Positions 35,609 to 43,947 of a DNA stretch of 64,000 bases are shown here, one piece after another. Under the pieces are notes generated by a model. That model had not been told where the DNA came from and did not search any database. It saw only the letters and a program-made list of their open reading frames with translations. Each line of letters starts with the position of its first letter. The stretch's first letter is position 1. This DNA comes from WJMB01 sp964581465 (GTDB lineage: Bacteria > RBG-13-66-14). The stretch is taken from the NCBI GenBank assembly GCA_964581465.1, contig CAZOOP010000008.1:27349-91348 (forward strand). The letters are read 5' to 3'. A program made the position numbers and the translations under genes.

Positions 35609-38079
35609 GGGCTTACCTCCAGAACGGCGGCCAGCTCTTCGAGGCGGCGGGCCTCGGCGCGGCGGCCCAAGCCGCGCTGCAGATCGGCCTCCAGGCGGTA
35701 GAGGCGCGGCTCCTCGGGCAGCAATGCTTGCAGGCGCCGGGTCTCGAAAAGAGCGCCGTCTATATCCCAGCCCTGGGCGCGCAGCTTGATACCCAGGATC
35801 AGGGCCTCGAGGTCGCCGGGACAGTGTCGAAGATGGAGCTCCAGGGCGGCGCGGGCGCGGGGATCGTTCTCCCGGTAACGGCACTGGGCCAGCCACCAGG
35901 CGCTGCGGCGCAGGTCGCCGATCTCGGTCAGGATATCCTCGAAGAGCCGACCGGCGCTGCCGTAGACGCCGTGGTTGTAAAGCTCGGCGGCCAGATTGTA
36001 GTTCTCGACGGCGTCGACCACCCGCCCAAGGCGATCGTCTGACAATGCGACGAAGGGCGATTCGGCGTCGAAGAAGGGGCTGTAGGGGCCGACGGCGGGA
36101 AGCGACGCGGCAGCACCGGTCAGGCGGCGGGACTGTTCGTCGCCGTAGAAGTAGTCCACGGCGGCGGGCTCGCCCACGGCGAAGATGCGGAAGGAGGTTG
36201 TCTGGTGCGCCAGCCGGAAACCAGCCGGGATTTCCGGTTCCAGGCAGAGGACGCTCAGGGCCTCGCCGGGGTCGGGCGCTAGGGCGTCGGCGTTGTAGCG
36301 CGCCGATTCGGGTCCGGCGTCCAGGTGGTCGGCGGCGCTGACGATCAGGTAATCGACGCCCCAGGAGCGAAGCAGATTCTCAAACAACGCCGTATCAGCG
36401 AACATTGCCTTACTAAACAATTCAGAGCGGAGACGGACCCGGGGGGATTCCCAGATCGAGTGCAGAGCGATGGGTCGCTCGGTCTTCAACAGCAGCATCG
36501 GGGCGAGATTGTAGCGCGCAGCCAGCACTGCGTCGGTCGCGGTGTTGGCGCGCAGCCATTCGGCGACCTCGTCGAGCTCGCCGCCCAGATCGTGGGGCCA
36601 GGCCGGCTCCGGCGGAGCGATATCGTCGAGGACGTCCTTGAAGAAGTTGTGCCGGTCGAGAAAGAAGCCCTGGTAGAGCACCGTCAACGCCAGCAATCCC
36701 GCCAGCCAGGGGCCGGGTCGCAGCTTCCCGGGCCGCCAATCGGCCAGGCTCGCGGCCGTCACAGCGGTTAGGGGGGCGAAGAAGACGGCCAGTCGGGAGA
36801 AGAGCAGGCCGCCCATCAGGAATCCGGCCAGGAGAATCAGAACGAAGAGCGCCGCCGGGCTCTGCTCGCCGCGACGCAGGCGGACGATCATCAGCGCCGC
36901 TCCGCCCAGACCCAGGGGCCACAGCAGCCAGTGGGCGTGGAGGAAGTCGTAGGCGCTGGGGCTGGCGAAGGGTCCGCTCCACAACGCCGAGGTAGTCCAG
37001 TCCAGCGCCACCGGGTCAGGCGGCTTGACCCCCAGATTCACCAGCTTGGCGACCAACAGGGAGTAGATGTGGCTGAACTGACCGCCGTGCCCCGCTCCGA
37101 GCAAGCGGCCCAGCAGAACCACCGCGATCGTCCAACCGGCCAGGGCTCCCGCCGTCGCCCACCAGCGCCGCCCGAGTCGCTTGCGGAGTCCGGGCAGGTT
37201 GAGCAGCAACGCCCCGCCGATCAACAGCGAAACCCCCGGCGCCATGTAAAAACCCTTGACGCGCAAGGCGCCGGCGAACAGTGAGCAGAGCAGTGTCGCT
37301 CCGGCCAGCGCGGCGAAGAGCAAGCCCAGGCCGCGCACGCGCTCCTCGTATTCTCCGGTACTCCAGCGCGGCAGCCGCCAGATCAGATAGACGGCCAGCA
37401 GCAAGGCCGTCACCGTCAGGACGAAGCCGCTGAGGTGCCAGGTGACCAGGGCCGCGGCCCATCCGGCTGCGGCGAGGATCGACCAGCCGATCAGCGCCCG
37501 AGGCGACGACGAAGACTCTCCCTCCAGCTCACGCAGCACAGCGAGCATCCCCGCCCAGCCGAGCAGGATAGCCGGCAGGGCCAGATGCTCCCGCAAGTAG
37601 ACGTCCACCCCCCGGGCCAGCAGGGCCGGGGCCGCCGCGGCTATCAGACCCGCCAGAAGCGCCGCCCAGCGCTTGCGCCCCAACAACCGAGCCAACAGAT
37701 AGGCCCCAACGGCGACCAGGGAGGCAGTCAGCGAGCAGAACACAGCCAGGTGACGATCGAAGGCCGCCTCATCGTATTCGTCGTGGAGCAGACGATACGT
37801 CCACCCGGCCAGGGCGTCCTGCGTCAGAAAGAGCTCCTCGCGCAGCCGCGTGCCCGCCGGGGGCAGGACGGATTCATCCACCGTAGGAGGCTCGTCACCA
37901 CGGGCGTACATCCGCGCCAGACGGACCCGGAAGGCCGCGTCGGAGACGTAGACCGGCTCCGCGCTCCACAGACGCACCCGCAGCCAGGTCGCGCCGAGAA
38001 CGATCACGATCAACAGCAGGATCGCCACCACCCGGCGCAGACCGGGCGTCCGCATCAATTCTGCCAGAGATTTGCGCAT
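35605..38079 (-). CDS. Polytopic STT3/PMT-like membrane glycosyltransferase with helical C-terminal domain
   Basis: 824 residues with about 12 membrane helices over residues 18-460. The first periplasmic loop has VSDAAFRVRLARMYARGDE, resembling the D-x-x-x-x-R-L-A motif of STT3 oligosaccharyltransferases. DVYLREHLALPAIL may be the second acidic motif. A soluble part with EWLRANTATDAVLAARYN and a TPR-like C-terminus (LYNHGVYGSAGRLFEDIL...) follows. Such proteins use a lipid-linked sugar donor. An extended -10 (TGGTATAAT, 38089-38097) lies only about 9 bp before the ATG, so the mRNA may have almost no leader. The overlap with the flavoprotein gene indicates an operon. Confidence 0.75.
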   Translation of the reverse strand: MRKSLAELMRTPGLRRVVAILLLIVIVLGATWLRVRLWSAEPVYVSDAAFRVRLARMYARGDEPPTVDESVLPPAGTRLREELFLTQDALAGWTYRLLHDEYDEAAFDRHLAVFCSLTASLVAVGAYLLARLLGRKRWAALLAGLIAAAAPALLARGVDVYLREHLALPAILLGWAGMLAVLRELEGESSSSPRALIGWSILAAAGWAAALVTWHLSGFVLTVTALLLAVYLIWRLPRWSTGEYEERVRGLGLLFAALAGATLLCSLFAGALRVKGFYMAPGVSLLIGGALLLNLPGLRKRLGRRWWATAGALAGWTIAVVLLGRLLGAGHGGQFSHIYSLLVAKLVNLGVKPPDPVALDWTTSALWSGPFASPSAYDFLHAHWLLWPLGLGGAALMIVRLRRGEQSPAALFVLILLAGFLMGGLLFSRLAVFFAPLTAVTAASLADWRPGKLRPGPWLAGLLALTVLYQGFFLDRHNFFKDVLDDIAPPEPAWPHDLGGELDEVAEWLRANTATDAVLAARYNLAPMLLLKTERPIALHSIWESPRVRLRSELFSKAMFADTALFENLLRSWGVDYLIVSAADHLDAGPESARYNADALAPDPGEALSVLCLEPEIPAGFRLAHQTTSFRIFAVGEPAAVDYFYGDEQSRRLTGAAASLPAVGPYSPFFDAESPFVALSDDRLGRVVDAVENYNLAAELYNHGVYGSAGRLFEDILTEIGDLRRSAWWLAQCRYRENDPRARAALELHLRHCPGDLEALILGIKLRAQGWDIDGALFETRRLQALLPEEPRLYRLEADLQRGLGRRAEARRLEELAAVLEVSP

Positions 38080-38088
38080 AGGGCTTGC

Positions 38089-38097
38089 ATTATACCA
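38089..38097 (-). promoter_or_regulatory. Extended -10 box of the STT3-like gene
   Basis: The minus strand reads TGGTATAAT (TATAAT at 38094 to 38089). The start codon is at 38079, so transcription would start at about -3 to -5 from the ATG, giving a nearly leaderless mRNA. Confidence 0.5.
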
Positions 38098-38191
38098 CGT
38101 CGCCGGCGCGACGGCGTTTGAGCGGAGTTATTCCGTCGACGTCGACCTTCAGTGACTCCATATCAAGCTGTGAACGCTCAAGCGCCGTTTT

Positions 38192-38373
38192 GGCGGAGAC
38201 CTCTGTTCGGCCTTCGCGCGATCAACCCCAAAGACACTCCGGAGGAAGGCGTTGGCACGTTTCTTGCGGAATCGCCGCTGCTTTCGGCCGACCCCGCCCC
38301 GCCCTGCGCAAGAAACGTGCCAACGCCGGGCGGGACGGCGGTCGACGTTCCTCTCCCGACAGAGGTCTCCGCC
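38192..38373. repeat. Nested palindromic element, copy 4
   Basis: Outer 15-bp perfect repeat GGCGGAGACCTCTGT (38192-38206 with 38359-38373) and inner 21-bp perfect repeat (38248-38268 with 38307-38327, core TTGGCACGTTTCTTGC, base pair GCGTTGG/CCAACGC as in copy 1). Here a separate terminator lies between it and the mreB stop codon. Confidence 0.9.
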
Positions 38374-38426
38374 GACGCGTCCGGGGCTGCGGTGTATCCG
38401 GGCCGCCAAGCCGCGAAGGAGAGTAC

Positions 38427-38447
38427 AAAAAAGGGGCGCGGGGCCCC
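38427..38447 (-). terminator. Intrinsic terminator of mreB
   Basis: Minus-strand stem GGGGC/GCCCC (5 bp) with a 5-nt loop, then six T (38427-38432), about 20 bp after the mreB stop. Confidence 0.75.
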
Positions 38448-38467
38448 GGATGCGATCGATGGTTAAG

Positions 38468-39490
38468 CTAGCTCGGGCGGAGGTTGAAGAGCTTCTTGTA
38501 GCGGGAGAAATCGGCCAGGATGAGTCCCATGCCCTCGATGATGGTGTAGAGGGGTCGCGGCGCCCGGCGGACCTCGAGGTTCGTCTCCCGGGCGATGGCG
38601 GTGTCCAATCCGGAGAGCAGGGCGCCGCCGCCGGTCAGATTGACGCCGGACTCGACGATGTCGGCGGCCAGTTCCGGCGGGGTGCGCTCCAGGGTGGAGC
38701 GAACGGCGCTGACCACGTTGCCGACGGTTTCGCTGAGCGCCTCGTAAATCTCGTTGGAGGTAATCTCGACGGTGTTGGGGATGCCGCTGATCATGTTGCG
38801 GCCCTTGACGCTCATCGACTGTTCATCTTCGACGCGCACCGCTGTGCCGATCGCCAGCTTGATCCGCTCGCAGATCTGCTCGCCTACGAAGATGCTGTAG
38901 CGGTTCTTGAGGTAGCGGTCGATGGCGGCGTCCATGTCGTCGCCGCCGATCTTGCGCGACTGGGAGACGACGACGTCGCCCAGGCTCAGCACGGCGACCT
39001 CGGTGGTGCCGCCGCCGACGTCGACGACGATGGAGCCCGAGGACGCCTCGATGGGTAGTTGCATACCCACGGCGGCGGCGATGGGCTCTTCGATGAGGAA
39101 TATCTCGCGGACGCCGGCGTTCTTGACCGAGTCCCTCACGGCGCGCTTTTCGACCTCGGTGATCCCCGAGGGCACACAGACCAGCGCCCGGGGCTTGACC
39201 ACGGAGGAGCCCTGCAGGGCCATCCTCAGAAAGGCCTTGAGCATCAGCTCGGCGGTCTGGTAATCGGCGATGACGCCGTCTTTCATCGGCCTCACGGCGC
39301 GGATGTTGGGCGGCGTCCGCCCCAGCATTCGCTTGGCCCCGGCGCCCAGCGCTTCGATCTGCTTGAGCTCGTTGATGGCGATGACCGAGGGCTCGTCGAC
39401 CACCACGCCCTGATCATCGAGGTGGATCAGGGTGTTGGTGGTGCCCAGATCGAGGGCGATGTAGCGCGGCAGTATCTTACGGAAGAACAC
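38468..39490 (-). CDS. mreB: Rod-shape-determining actin homologue MreB
   Basis: 340 residues, the normal MreB length. Phosphate 1 motif YIALDLGTTNTLI, DEPSVIAINE, phosphate 2 motif SIVVDVGGGTTEVAVLSLG, and NLTGGGALLSGLDTAIA are all present. MreB filaments guide peptidoglycan synthesis along the cell wall. The usual partners mreC and mreD are not next to it. It lies 5 bp after the disordered repeat protein, with which it is co-transcribed. A rod or curved cell shape is likely. Confidence 0.96.
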   Translation of the reverse strand: MFFRKILPRYIALDLGTTNTLIHLDDQGVVVDEPSVIAINELKQIEALGAGAKRMLGRTPPNIRAVRPMKDGVIADYQTAELMLKAFLRMALQGSSVVKPRALVCVPSGITEVEKRAVRDSVKNAGVREIFLIEEPIAAAVGMQLPIEASSGSIVVDVGGGTTEVAVLSLGDVVVSQSRKIGGDDMDAAIDRYLKNRYSIFVGEQICERIKLAIGTAVRVEDEQSMSVKGRNMISGIPNTVEITSNEIYEALSETVGNVVSAVRSTLERTPPELAADIVESGVNLTGGGALLSGLDTAIARETNLEVRRAPRPLYTIIEGMGLILADFSRYKKLFNLRPS

Positions 39491-39495
39491 CGTGG

Positions 39496-40710
39496 TTATT
39501 CCTCAAGCAGTTTGCGGCACTCCTCGGCGGCGGTTTCCAGCAGATAGATACTCTCGCGCAGGGTGATGTTGCGGCGCTTGAGACGCAGCTCGGTACCCAC
39601 CACCTCGAGGATGACGGCATGTTCGGTTTCGGATTCCGTCTCGACACGGCGTCGCGGCTCGGGGGCCTGCGGCGCGGGGGCGGGTTCGTCGGTTCGGGAA
39701 CCGAAGACGGGGATCTCCTCGGCGGGCTCGGTCCGTGGAGCGGCGGCGGGCTCGATGGTCTCCAGCTCGGTGGGCTCGGAATCGAACACGGGAACATCGA
39801 CGGTTTCGTCGACGGGTTCGGCGGCCTGGAGCTCTGGCTCGGGGCTGGAGTCGAAGGCCGGGATCTCTTCCTCGACGGGTCGGCTGGGTTCCGGCGCGGG
39901 CTCGGGGCTGGAGTCGAAGGCCGGGATGACGAAGTCGTCTTCGGGTTCAACCTCGGGTTCAACCATGGGTTCCGGAGCGGGTTCGGCGGTTTTCTCCGCC
40001 GAATCGAAGGAGGGCACGACGAACTCGTCCATCTCGTCGGGCTCAGCGGGGGAAGGCGCCTCGGCGGCGGCGGGCTGCGGAGCCTCACTGGGCGTCGGCG
40101 CGGGCTCTTCGCTGGGTCGGCTGTCGAAGGAGGGCACGACGAAGTCGTCCTCGTCTGCTTCCTCGACCTCCTCGTCCCGCGTCGCAGGCTGGGGAGGTTC
40201 GGCGGCCTCCGTCGTCACCTCTTCACTCCCGGCCGTTTCTGTGGGGGTGGTGTCGAAGGCCGGGACGCTGAACTCATCCAGGGAGGAAGTGTCCTCTTCG
40301 GCGGCCCCGTCCTCGTCGGGGCGGGTGGCCGGCCCAAGGATCTCGTCCCAGATACCCGCCGAGCCGTCCTCGGAATCCAGACCGACGGGCACGGGAGGCT
40401 CTTCGGCGGCCGGTGCTTCGGGCTGCTGCTTACTCGGCGGGGCGGCCTTCACCTTGCCCGGCGGCGGGGGCGGCGGCTTGGCGGCTCCTCCACCCTTGGG
40501 CGGGGGAGGAGGCGGCGGAGCGGCGCGTCCATCCGTCGGCGGCGGCGGCGGACCGGAGCTTTGCGGCTCCGTCGGCGCGGCCTTGCTGCCCTCGGCGGCG
40601 GCGTCGGGATCCAGCTTGGTGAAGTCGCCGAACTTCAGGCTCTCCTTCAGCCTGGCCGCCCGTTCGGCGTTGCGACGCTTGATCTCTTCGATATAGTTCT
40701 GGTCGACCAT
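39496..40710 (-). CDS. Disordered protein with repeated (D/E)(D/E)F-V-P-x-FDS motif, upstream of mreB
   Basis: 404 residues. Basic helical N-terminus (residues 1-30, with YIEEIKRRNAERAARLKES), a polyproline segment (54-92), then a long acidic Pro/Glu/Ala region. In it a short motif repeats: DEFSVPAFD (145), DDFVVPSFD (188), DEFVVPSFD (228), DDFVIPAFD (258), EEIPAFDSSP (281), DVPVFDSEP (305), EEIPVFGS (331). A folded-looking C-terminus (363-404, HAVILEVVGTELRLKRRN and LRESIYLLETAAEECRKLL) closes it. I know of no family like this. Its position 5 bp before mreB suggests a cell-shape scaffold with several binding peptides for one partner. That is inference. Confidence 0.72.
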   Translation of the reverse strand: MVDQNYIEEIKRRNAERAARLKESLKFGDFTKLDPDAAAEGSKAAPTEPQSSGPPPPPTDGRAAPPPPPPPKGGGAAKPPPPPPGKVKAAPPSKQQPEAPAAEEPPVPVGLDSEDGSAGIWDEILGPATRPDEDGAAEEDTSSLDEFSVPAFDTTPTETAGSEEVTTEAAEPPQPATRDEEVEEADEDDFVVPSFDSRPSEEPAPTPSEAPQPAAAEAPSPAEPDEMDEFVVPSFDSAEKTAEPAPEPMVEPEVEPEDDFVIPAFDSSPEPAPEPSRPVEEEIPAFDSSPEPELQAAEPVDETVDVPVFDSEPTELETIEPAAAPRTEPAEEIPVFGSRTDEPAPAPQAPEPRRRVETESETEHAVILEVVGTELRLKRRNITLRESIYLLETAAEECRKLLEE

Positions 40711-40750
40711 TGTCCTTTCCCCTAGATCTGGGCGGCCGGGCGAGCCGAGG

Positions 40751-41536
40751 CTAGATGAATACGAAACCGCGGACGATCTTCTCCAGGTCCCCTTGATAGA
40801 TGTGGTACTCCTCGTAGGAGACCTCGCCCACCAGACAGTAAACGTAGCCCTCCTTGACGTAGAAGGCCACCAGGCGCATGTCGGCCTGGGTATCCCGCGA
40901 ATGGGTTATCTTGATCAGGTAGTAGGCGCCCTTGAGGTCGCCGGAGTCCAGCGTCTCGATAGGCTGCCAGGTATCGACCTTGTAGGGATGCTCGGGGTCC
41001 AGGGCGTAGAGCATGATCCGCTCGAAGGACTGCTGGGCCACGGTGTTGGCCACCCGGTTCTCGCCCTCGGGCAGCTTGAGCTTGCCGACGCGGACGTTGA
41101 CAACGTCGCGCTGGCCGTCGAAGAGGGTCAGCCGGGCGATCTCGGTGGCGTTGAGCCACATCTCGTCGGTGAAGTGGTCGATGGTGTTGTAGGCCAGTTG
41201 TCCGCCGTGGATGAAGTCCCAGTTTGTGTCGGGACGCAGCAACTGGACGCCCTCGCGGTAGTAGTTGATCAGGTTCTCGTTGATGTCCAGCTCCGCGCCG
41301 CTCTGGGAGATCGGCGTGCCGGAGCCGCCGCCGGCCTGGTCCTCCTCGCCGGCGCCGTCGCGGTTCAGGAAGAAGATCAGCCAGACGATCACCGCCAGGG
41401 CGGCGCCGAGCAAAATGATGTGGGTGGCCGAGCCGTACTTGGATTTCTTGGCGCCGCGCCGGGCGAAGCGCACCCGCGGCTCACCGGGCAGACGGTCCTC
41501 GACGACTTCGGCTTGGGGTTTATCCTCGTCTCTCAA
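40751..41536 (-). CDS. Single-pass membrane protein of unknown function
   Basis: 261 residues from a TTG at 41536, with a GGGAG ribosome site 8 nt upstream. A charged cytoplasmic leader is followed by one membrane helix (residues 39-57, HIILLGAALAVIVWLIFFL). The outer part has no recognised family but is well-folded in appearance: NATEIARLTLFDGQRDV, SFERIMLYALDP, GAYYLIKITHS, RLVAFYVKEGYVYCLVGEV. The gene is 40 bp upstream of the disordered protein and heads the mreB transcript, so it is a candidate component of the cell-shape machinery. Confidence 0.7.
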   Translation of the reverse strand: MRDEDKPQAEVVEDRLPGEPRVRFARRGAKKSKYGSATHIILLGAALAVIVWLIFFLNRDGAGEEDQAGGGSGTPISQSGAELDINENLINYYREGVQLLRPDTNWDFIHGGQLAYNTIDHFTDEMWLNATEIARLTLFDGQRDVVNVRVGKLKLPEGENRVANTVAQQSFERIMLYALDPEHPYKVDTWQPIETLDSGDLKGAYYLIKITHSRDTQADMRLVAFYVKEGYVYCLVGEVSYEEYHIYQGDLEKIVRGFVFI

Positions 41537-41648
41537 CTGCCGCTCTCCCGGAATCTCTTTGGTGTGTGGACGGGATTGGCGGTCGGCGTCGCAGACCGAC
41601 CGGCATCCGGAAACGCTTGGAGCTCAAAAGGGATTTCTGACGACCAAT

Positions 41649-42000
41649 GATGTTGTCACTCGCTCATGAACTGGTACATATCGCTGATAGCCTGTCATTA
41701 CAAACTTTATAGCCCGATGTGCCGTCACGTGTCCAGCATGGAATATATGACGAATCAACCAGCCTTAACCGATCGGACGTCGAGAACCGGGAAGCCGCGA
41801 CTCCCGATTTACATCCTGGGTTTCCTGGGTACAAGCAAGCTAGGTGCTTGTTAATAGAGGTTCTGAAAGTTATTAGAACTAATCGGTTCAACAAGTCGAC
41901 TCATCGAGTTGATCTCTTGCGGGAGATGAATGTCGACACTATTATTCTAAATTCCGCTCTTTGAGTTTTCGATGTCGGTTCGGTCTTATATGATAAACCC
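41649..42000 (+). repeat. MITE-like AT-rich repeat, 352-bp copy
   Basis: Left end GATGTTGTCACTCGC (degenerate), right end ATGATAAACCC. It shares TATCGCTGATAGCCTGTCATT with the 18241 copy. It shares CTAAATTCCGCTCTTTGAG and GGTTTCAG/GAACTAATCGGTT-like blocks with the copy at 51058. Confidence 0.65.
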
Positions 42001-42318
42001 AAAGCTATTCTATCAGTAGACAATCTATCCATCCGGATGCACTACATGCTGCCGGTAACAATTATTAAACAAAGGATACTGAGCCAAGACAACGACGGAC
42101 TGGACGGAACAGAGTGTGAAAACCCGGAAACGGTTGGATAACTAGAAAAAGCACACCGAACCCACTTAGGAACCCACTAGGATGATTGTATAACATATCA
42201 AGACAAACATAGCGGCATTCTCCTTAATTGTCAAGGATTTTGGACTGTTTCACCCACCCCGGCGCCCGCCGGGGTTCCATTTCTTCCACCGAATAGCAGA
42301 CCCGCCCGCGCCGACCTT

Positions 42319-42347
42319 GACGCCCCGGCGGAGGAGGGCTAGAATAC
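42319..42347 (+). promoter_or_regulatory. Sigma70-like promoter of the TPR lipoprotein operon
   Basis: TTGACG (42319-42324), a 17-bp spacer and TAGAAT (42342-42347), 45 bp before the start codon. Confidence 0.65.
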
Positions 42348-42392
42348 CAGCGGCACCCCACACCCCCACCACCGAACCGCCCTGGAGAACCC

Positions 42393-43088
42393 TTGAAACA
42401 GTTTTCACTGATCGCGATGGTACTGCTGGCCGCGTCGACGGCCGCCGTTTTCACGGGCTGTCTACTCAACGGCGGCCCCTCCTCGAGCACTCCGAGCGCT
42501 GAATCCGAAAAGGAAGCCGTCGACGGCGACGGCGTCGGCGCCATCACCGACTCCGAGACCTCGAAGCTGACAGCCCTGATCGAAGAGGGCAACGCCGCCC
42601 TGGCCGCCGGCGACCTGCGCCTGGCCACGGAGATCTTCGAGGAGGCCGAGGAGCTGGCCCCGGACAACCCCTTCGTCAAGAACAACCTGGGCCTGGTCTA
42701 CATGGAGAAGGAGTACTTCTCCCTGGCGGCCAGCCACTTCCGCGAAGCCATCGACCTGCTGCCCTATTACTACAAGGCATATAACAATCTGGGCAACTGC
42801 TACTACAAGCTCGAGTACAACGATCTCAGCGCCGAGGCCTACCAGGAGGCCCTGCGGATCAAGCCCGACTACGCCCTGGCCCATTGGAACTACGCCATGC
42901 TGCTGGAAAAGACCGGCGAGCACCTGGACGCCATCCGTCACTGGCAGCGCTACATCGCATTGGCCGAAGGCGAGGGTGACGTGGCCTTCGCCCGCGACCG
43001 CATCGCCGCCCTGCGCGACGCCACCGCCAACGGTTCCGAGAACGTCGACCCCGGCGAGCTGGAGATGGGCTACATCATCGACGATTAA
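42393..43088 (+). CDS. TPR lipoprotein
   Basis: 231 residues from a TTG at 42393, 6 nt after GGAG. The start gives a proper signal peptide (KQFSLIAMVLLAAS); the next Met would remove the Lys. Lipobox VFTGC at about residue 23. Three or more TPR units follow: GNAALAAGDLRLATEIFEEA, NNLGLVYMEKEYFSLAASHF and NNLGNCYYKLEYNDLSAEAY, then AHWNYAMLLEKTGEHLDAI. A periplasmic or outer-membrane-attached scaffold, in general plan like the lipoprotein at 49338. It is followed 112 bp later by another lipoprotein gene. Confidence 0.82.
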   Translation: MKQFSLIAMVLLAASTAAVFTGCLLNGGPSSSTPSAESEKEAVDGDGVGAITDSETSKLTALIEEGNAALAAGDLRLATEIFEEAEELAPDNPFVKNNLGLVYMEKEYFSLAASHFREAIDLLPYYYKAYNNLGNCYYKLEYNDLSAEAYQEALRIKPDYALAHWNYAMLLEKTGEHLDAIRHWQRYIALAEGEGDVAFARDRIAALRDATANGSENVDPGELEMGYIIDD

Positions 43089-43200
43089 TCGTCGGCGCCG
43101 CCGCGTACCCTCACCCGTGCGCCCTTCGATGCTACCGGCAACAGCAGCCCCGGTGAACCGAAGGCTTACGCAGCCATTCCCGCGACCACCCCTCCCACTT

Positions 43201-43947
43201 ATGAATAAACGCCAAACCAATCCCGGACCCGCCATCAAGACGATCCTCGCCGTGGCGCTGACCGTCGCCCTCAACGGCCTGATCGGCGGCTGCCGACCCG
43301 CCGACGACACCGCCGCCGCCGACGCGGTGGAGCTGGTCCCCGTACTCCCCGGCGGCGACCTGGCCGACCGCGTCGTGGCGCCCGAGCTGGAGCCCGGCGA
43401 AGTCATCAGCGTCAGCGGCCGTCTGGCCGACACTGGCGCCCTGACGGTGCTGACCGACTATCACTGGGACGCCTCGGGGATCACCCGCACGGTCTACTAT
43501 CTCCTCGAGCGTCAACCCGATCTCGACGGCCTGGTGATCGAGCTGGAGAGCGCCGTGGTGAACAAGACCGGCGTCTTCGGCTACGGCGTGGAGCTCTACG
43601 GCGGCGAGCTGCGCCTGCCCGAGGTGCCCGAGCTGCCCCGCCCCGGCGCAGATCCGGCCCTGGCGGTCCGACTGGCCGAGCTCGACCTGGACGCCCTCTC
43701 CAAACATCCCCGGCACAACGGCGGCTACCGCCCCAGCCTCGACGCCCTGGCCGCCCTGGGCTGGGAGGTCGTCGATCTGGTCGGTCCCGAGGGGGCCGAG
43801 GGCTACCTGCTGCGCTCGGTGCCGCTGAGCCTGCCCCCCTTCGCCGATCCGCAGATCCACCGCTGGCTGCAGGGCTACGCCCTCGTCGATGAGAGCGGAC
43901 GGGTGCAGACACTCTGGGTCGGCGTTCGCGGCAGCTTCGCCGAATGA
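43201..43947 (+). CDS. Lipoprotein of unknown function
   Basis: 248 residues from the ATG at 43201; the open frame continues upstream but without a fitting start. Signal peptide with lipobox LIGGC at about residue 31. The mature part begins with an Ala/Asp-rich linker, then a domain with GEVISVSGRLADTGALTVLTD, in part, and the word-like block DYHWDASGITRTVYYLLERQPDLDGLV (in part). No known family was recognised. The stop overlaps the ATG of the next gene by 4 bp, so it is translationally coupled to the PHP paralogue. Confidence 0.72.
   Translation: MNKRQTNPGPAIKTILAVALTVALNGLIGGCRPADDTAAADAVELVPVLPGGDLADRVVAPELEPGEVISVSGRLADTGALTVLTDYHWDASGITRTVYYLLERQPDLDGLVIELESAVVNKTGVFGYGVELYGGELRLPEVPELPRPGADPALAVRLAELDLDALSKHPRHNGGYRPSLDALAALGWEVVDLVGPEGAEGYLLRSVPLSLPPFADPQIHRWLQGYALVDESGRVQTLWVGVRGSFAE

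Larger units (their letters stand above)
38080..38467. other. Intergenic gap with palindromic element and terminator
   Basis: 388 bp between mreB and the STT3-like gene. It holds the promoter box at 38089, the nested palindrome at 38192-38373 and the mreB terminator at 38427-38447. No gene is supported. Confidence 0.7.
41537..42392. other. AT-rich divergent intergenic region with one repeat
   Basis: 856 bp between the mreB operon and the TPR lipoprotein gene. It contains a repeat copy (41649-42000) and a good promoter for the rightward gene (42319-42347). No gene is supported. Confidence 0.7.

Noticed and set aside
35609..35896. N-terminal extension of the FAD enzyme open frame
   Set aside because: The extension lies inside the STT3-like gene; the GTG at 35608 overlaps that gene's stop and directly precedes the FAD-binding motif.
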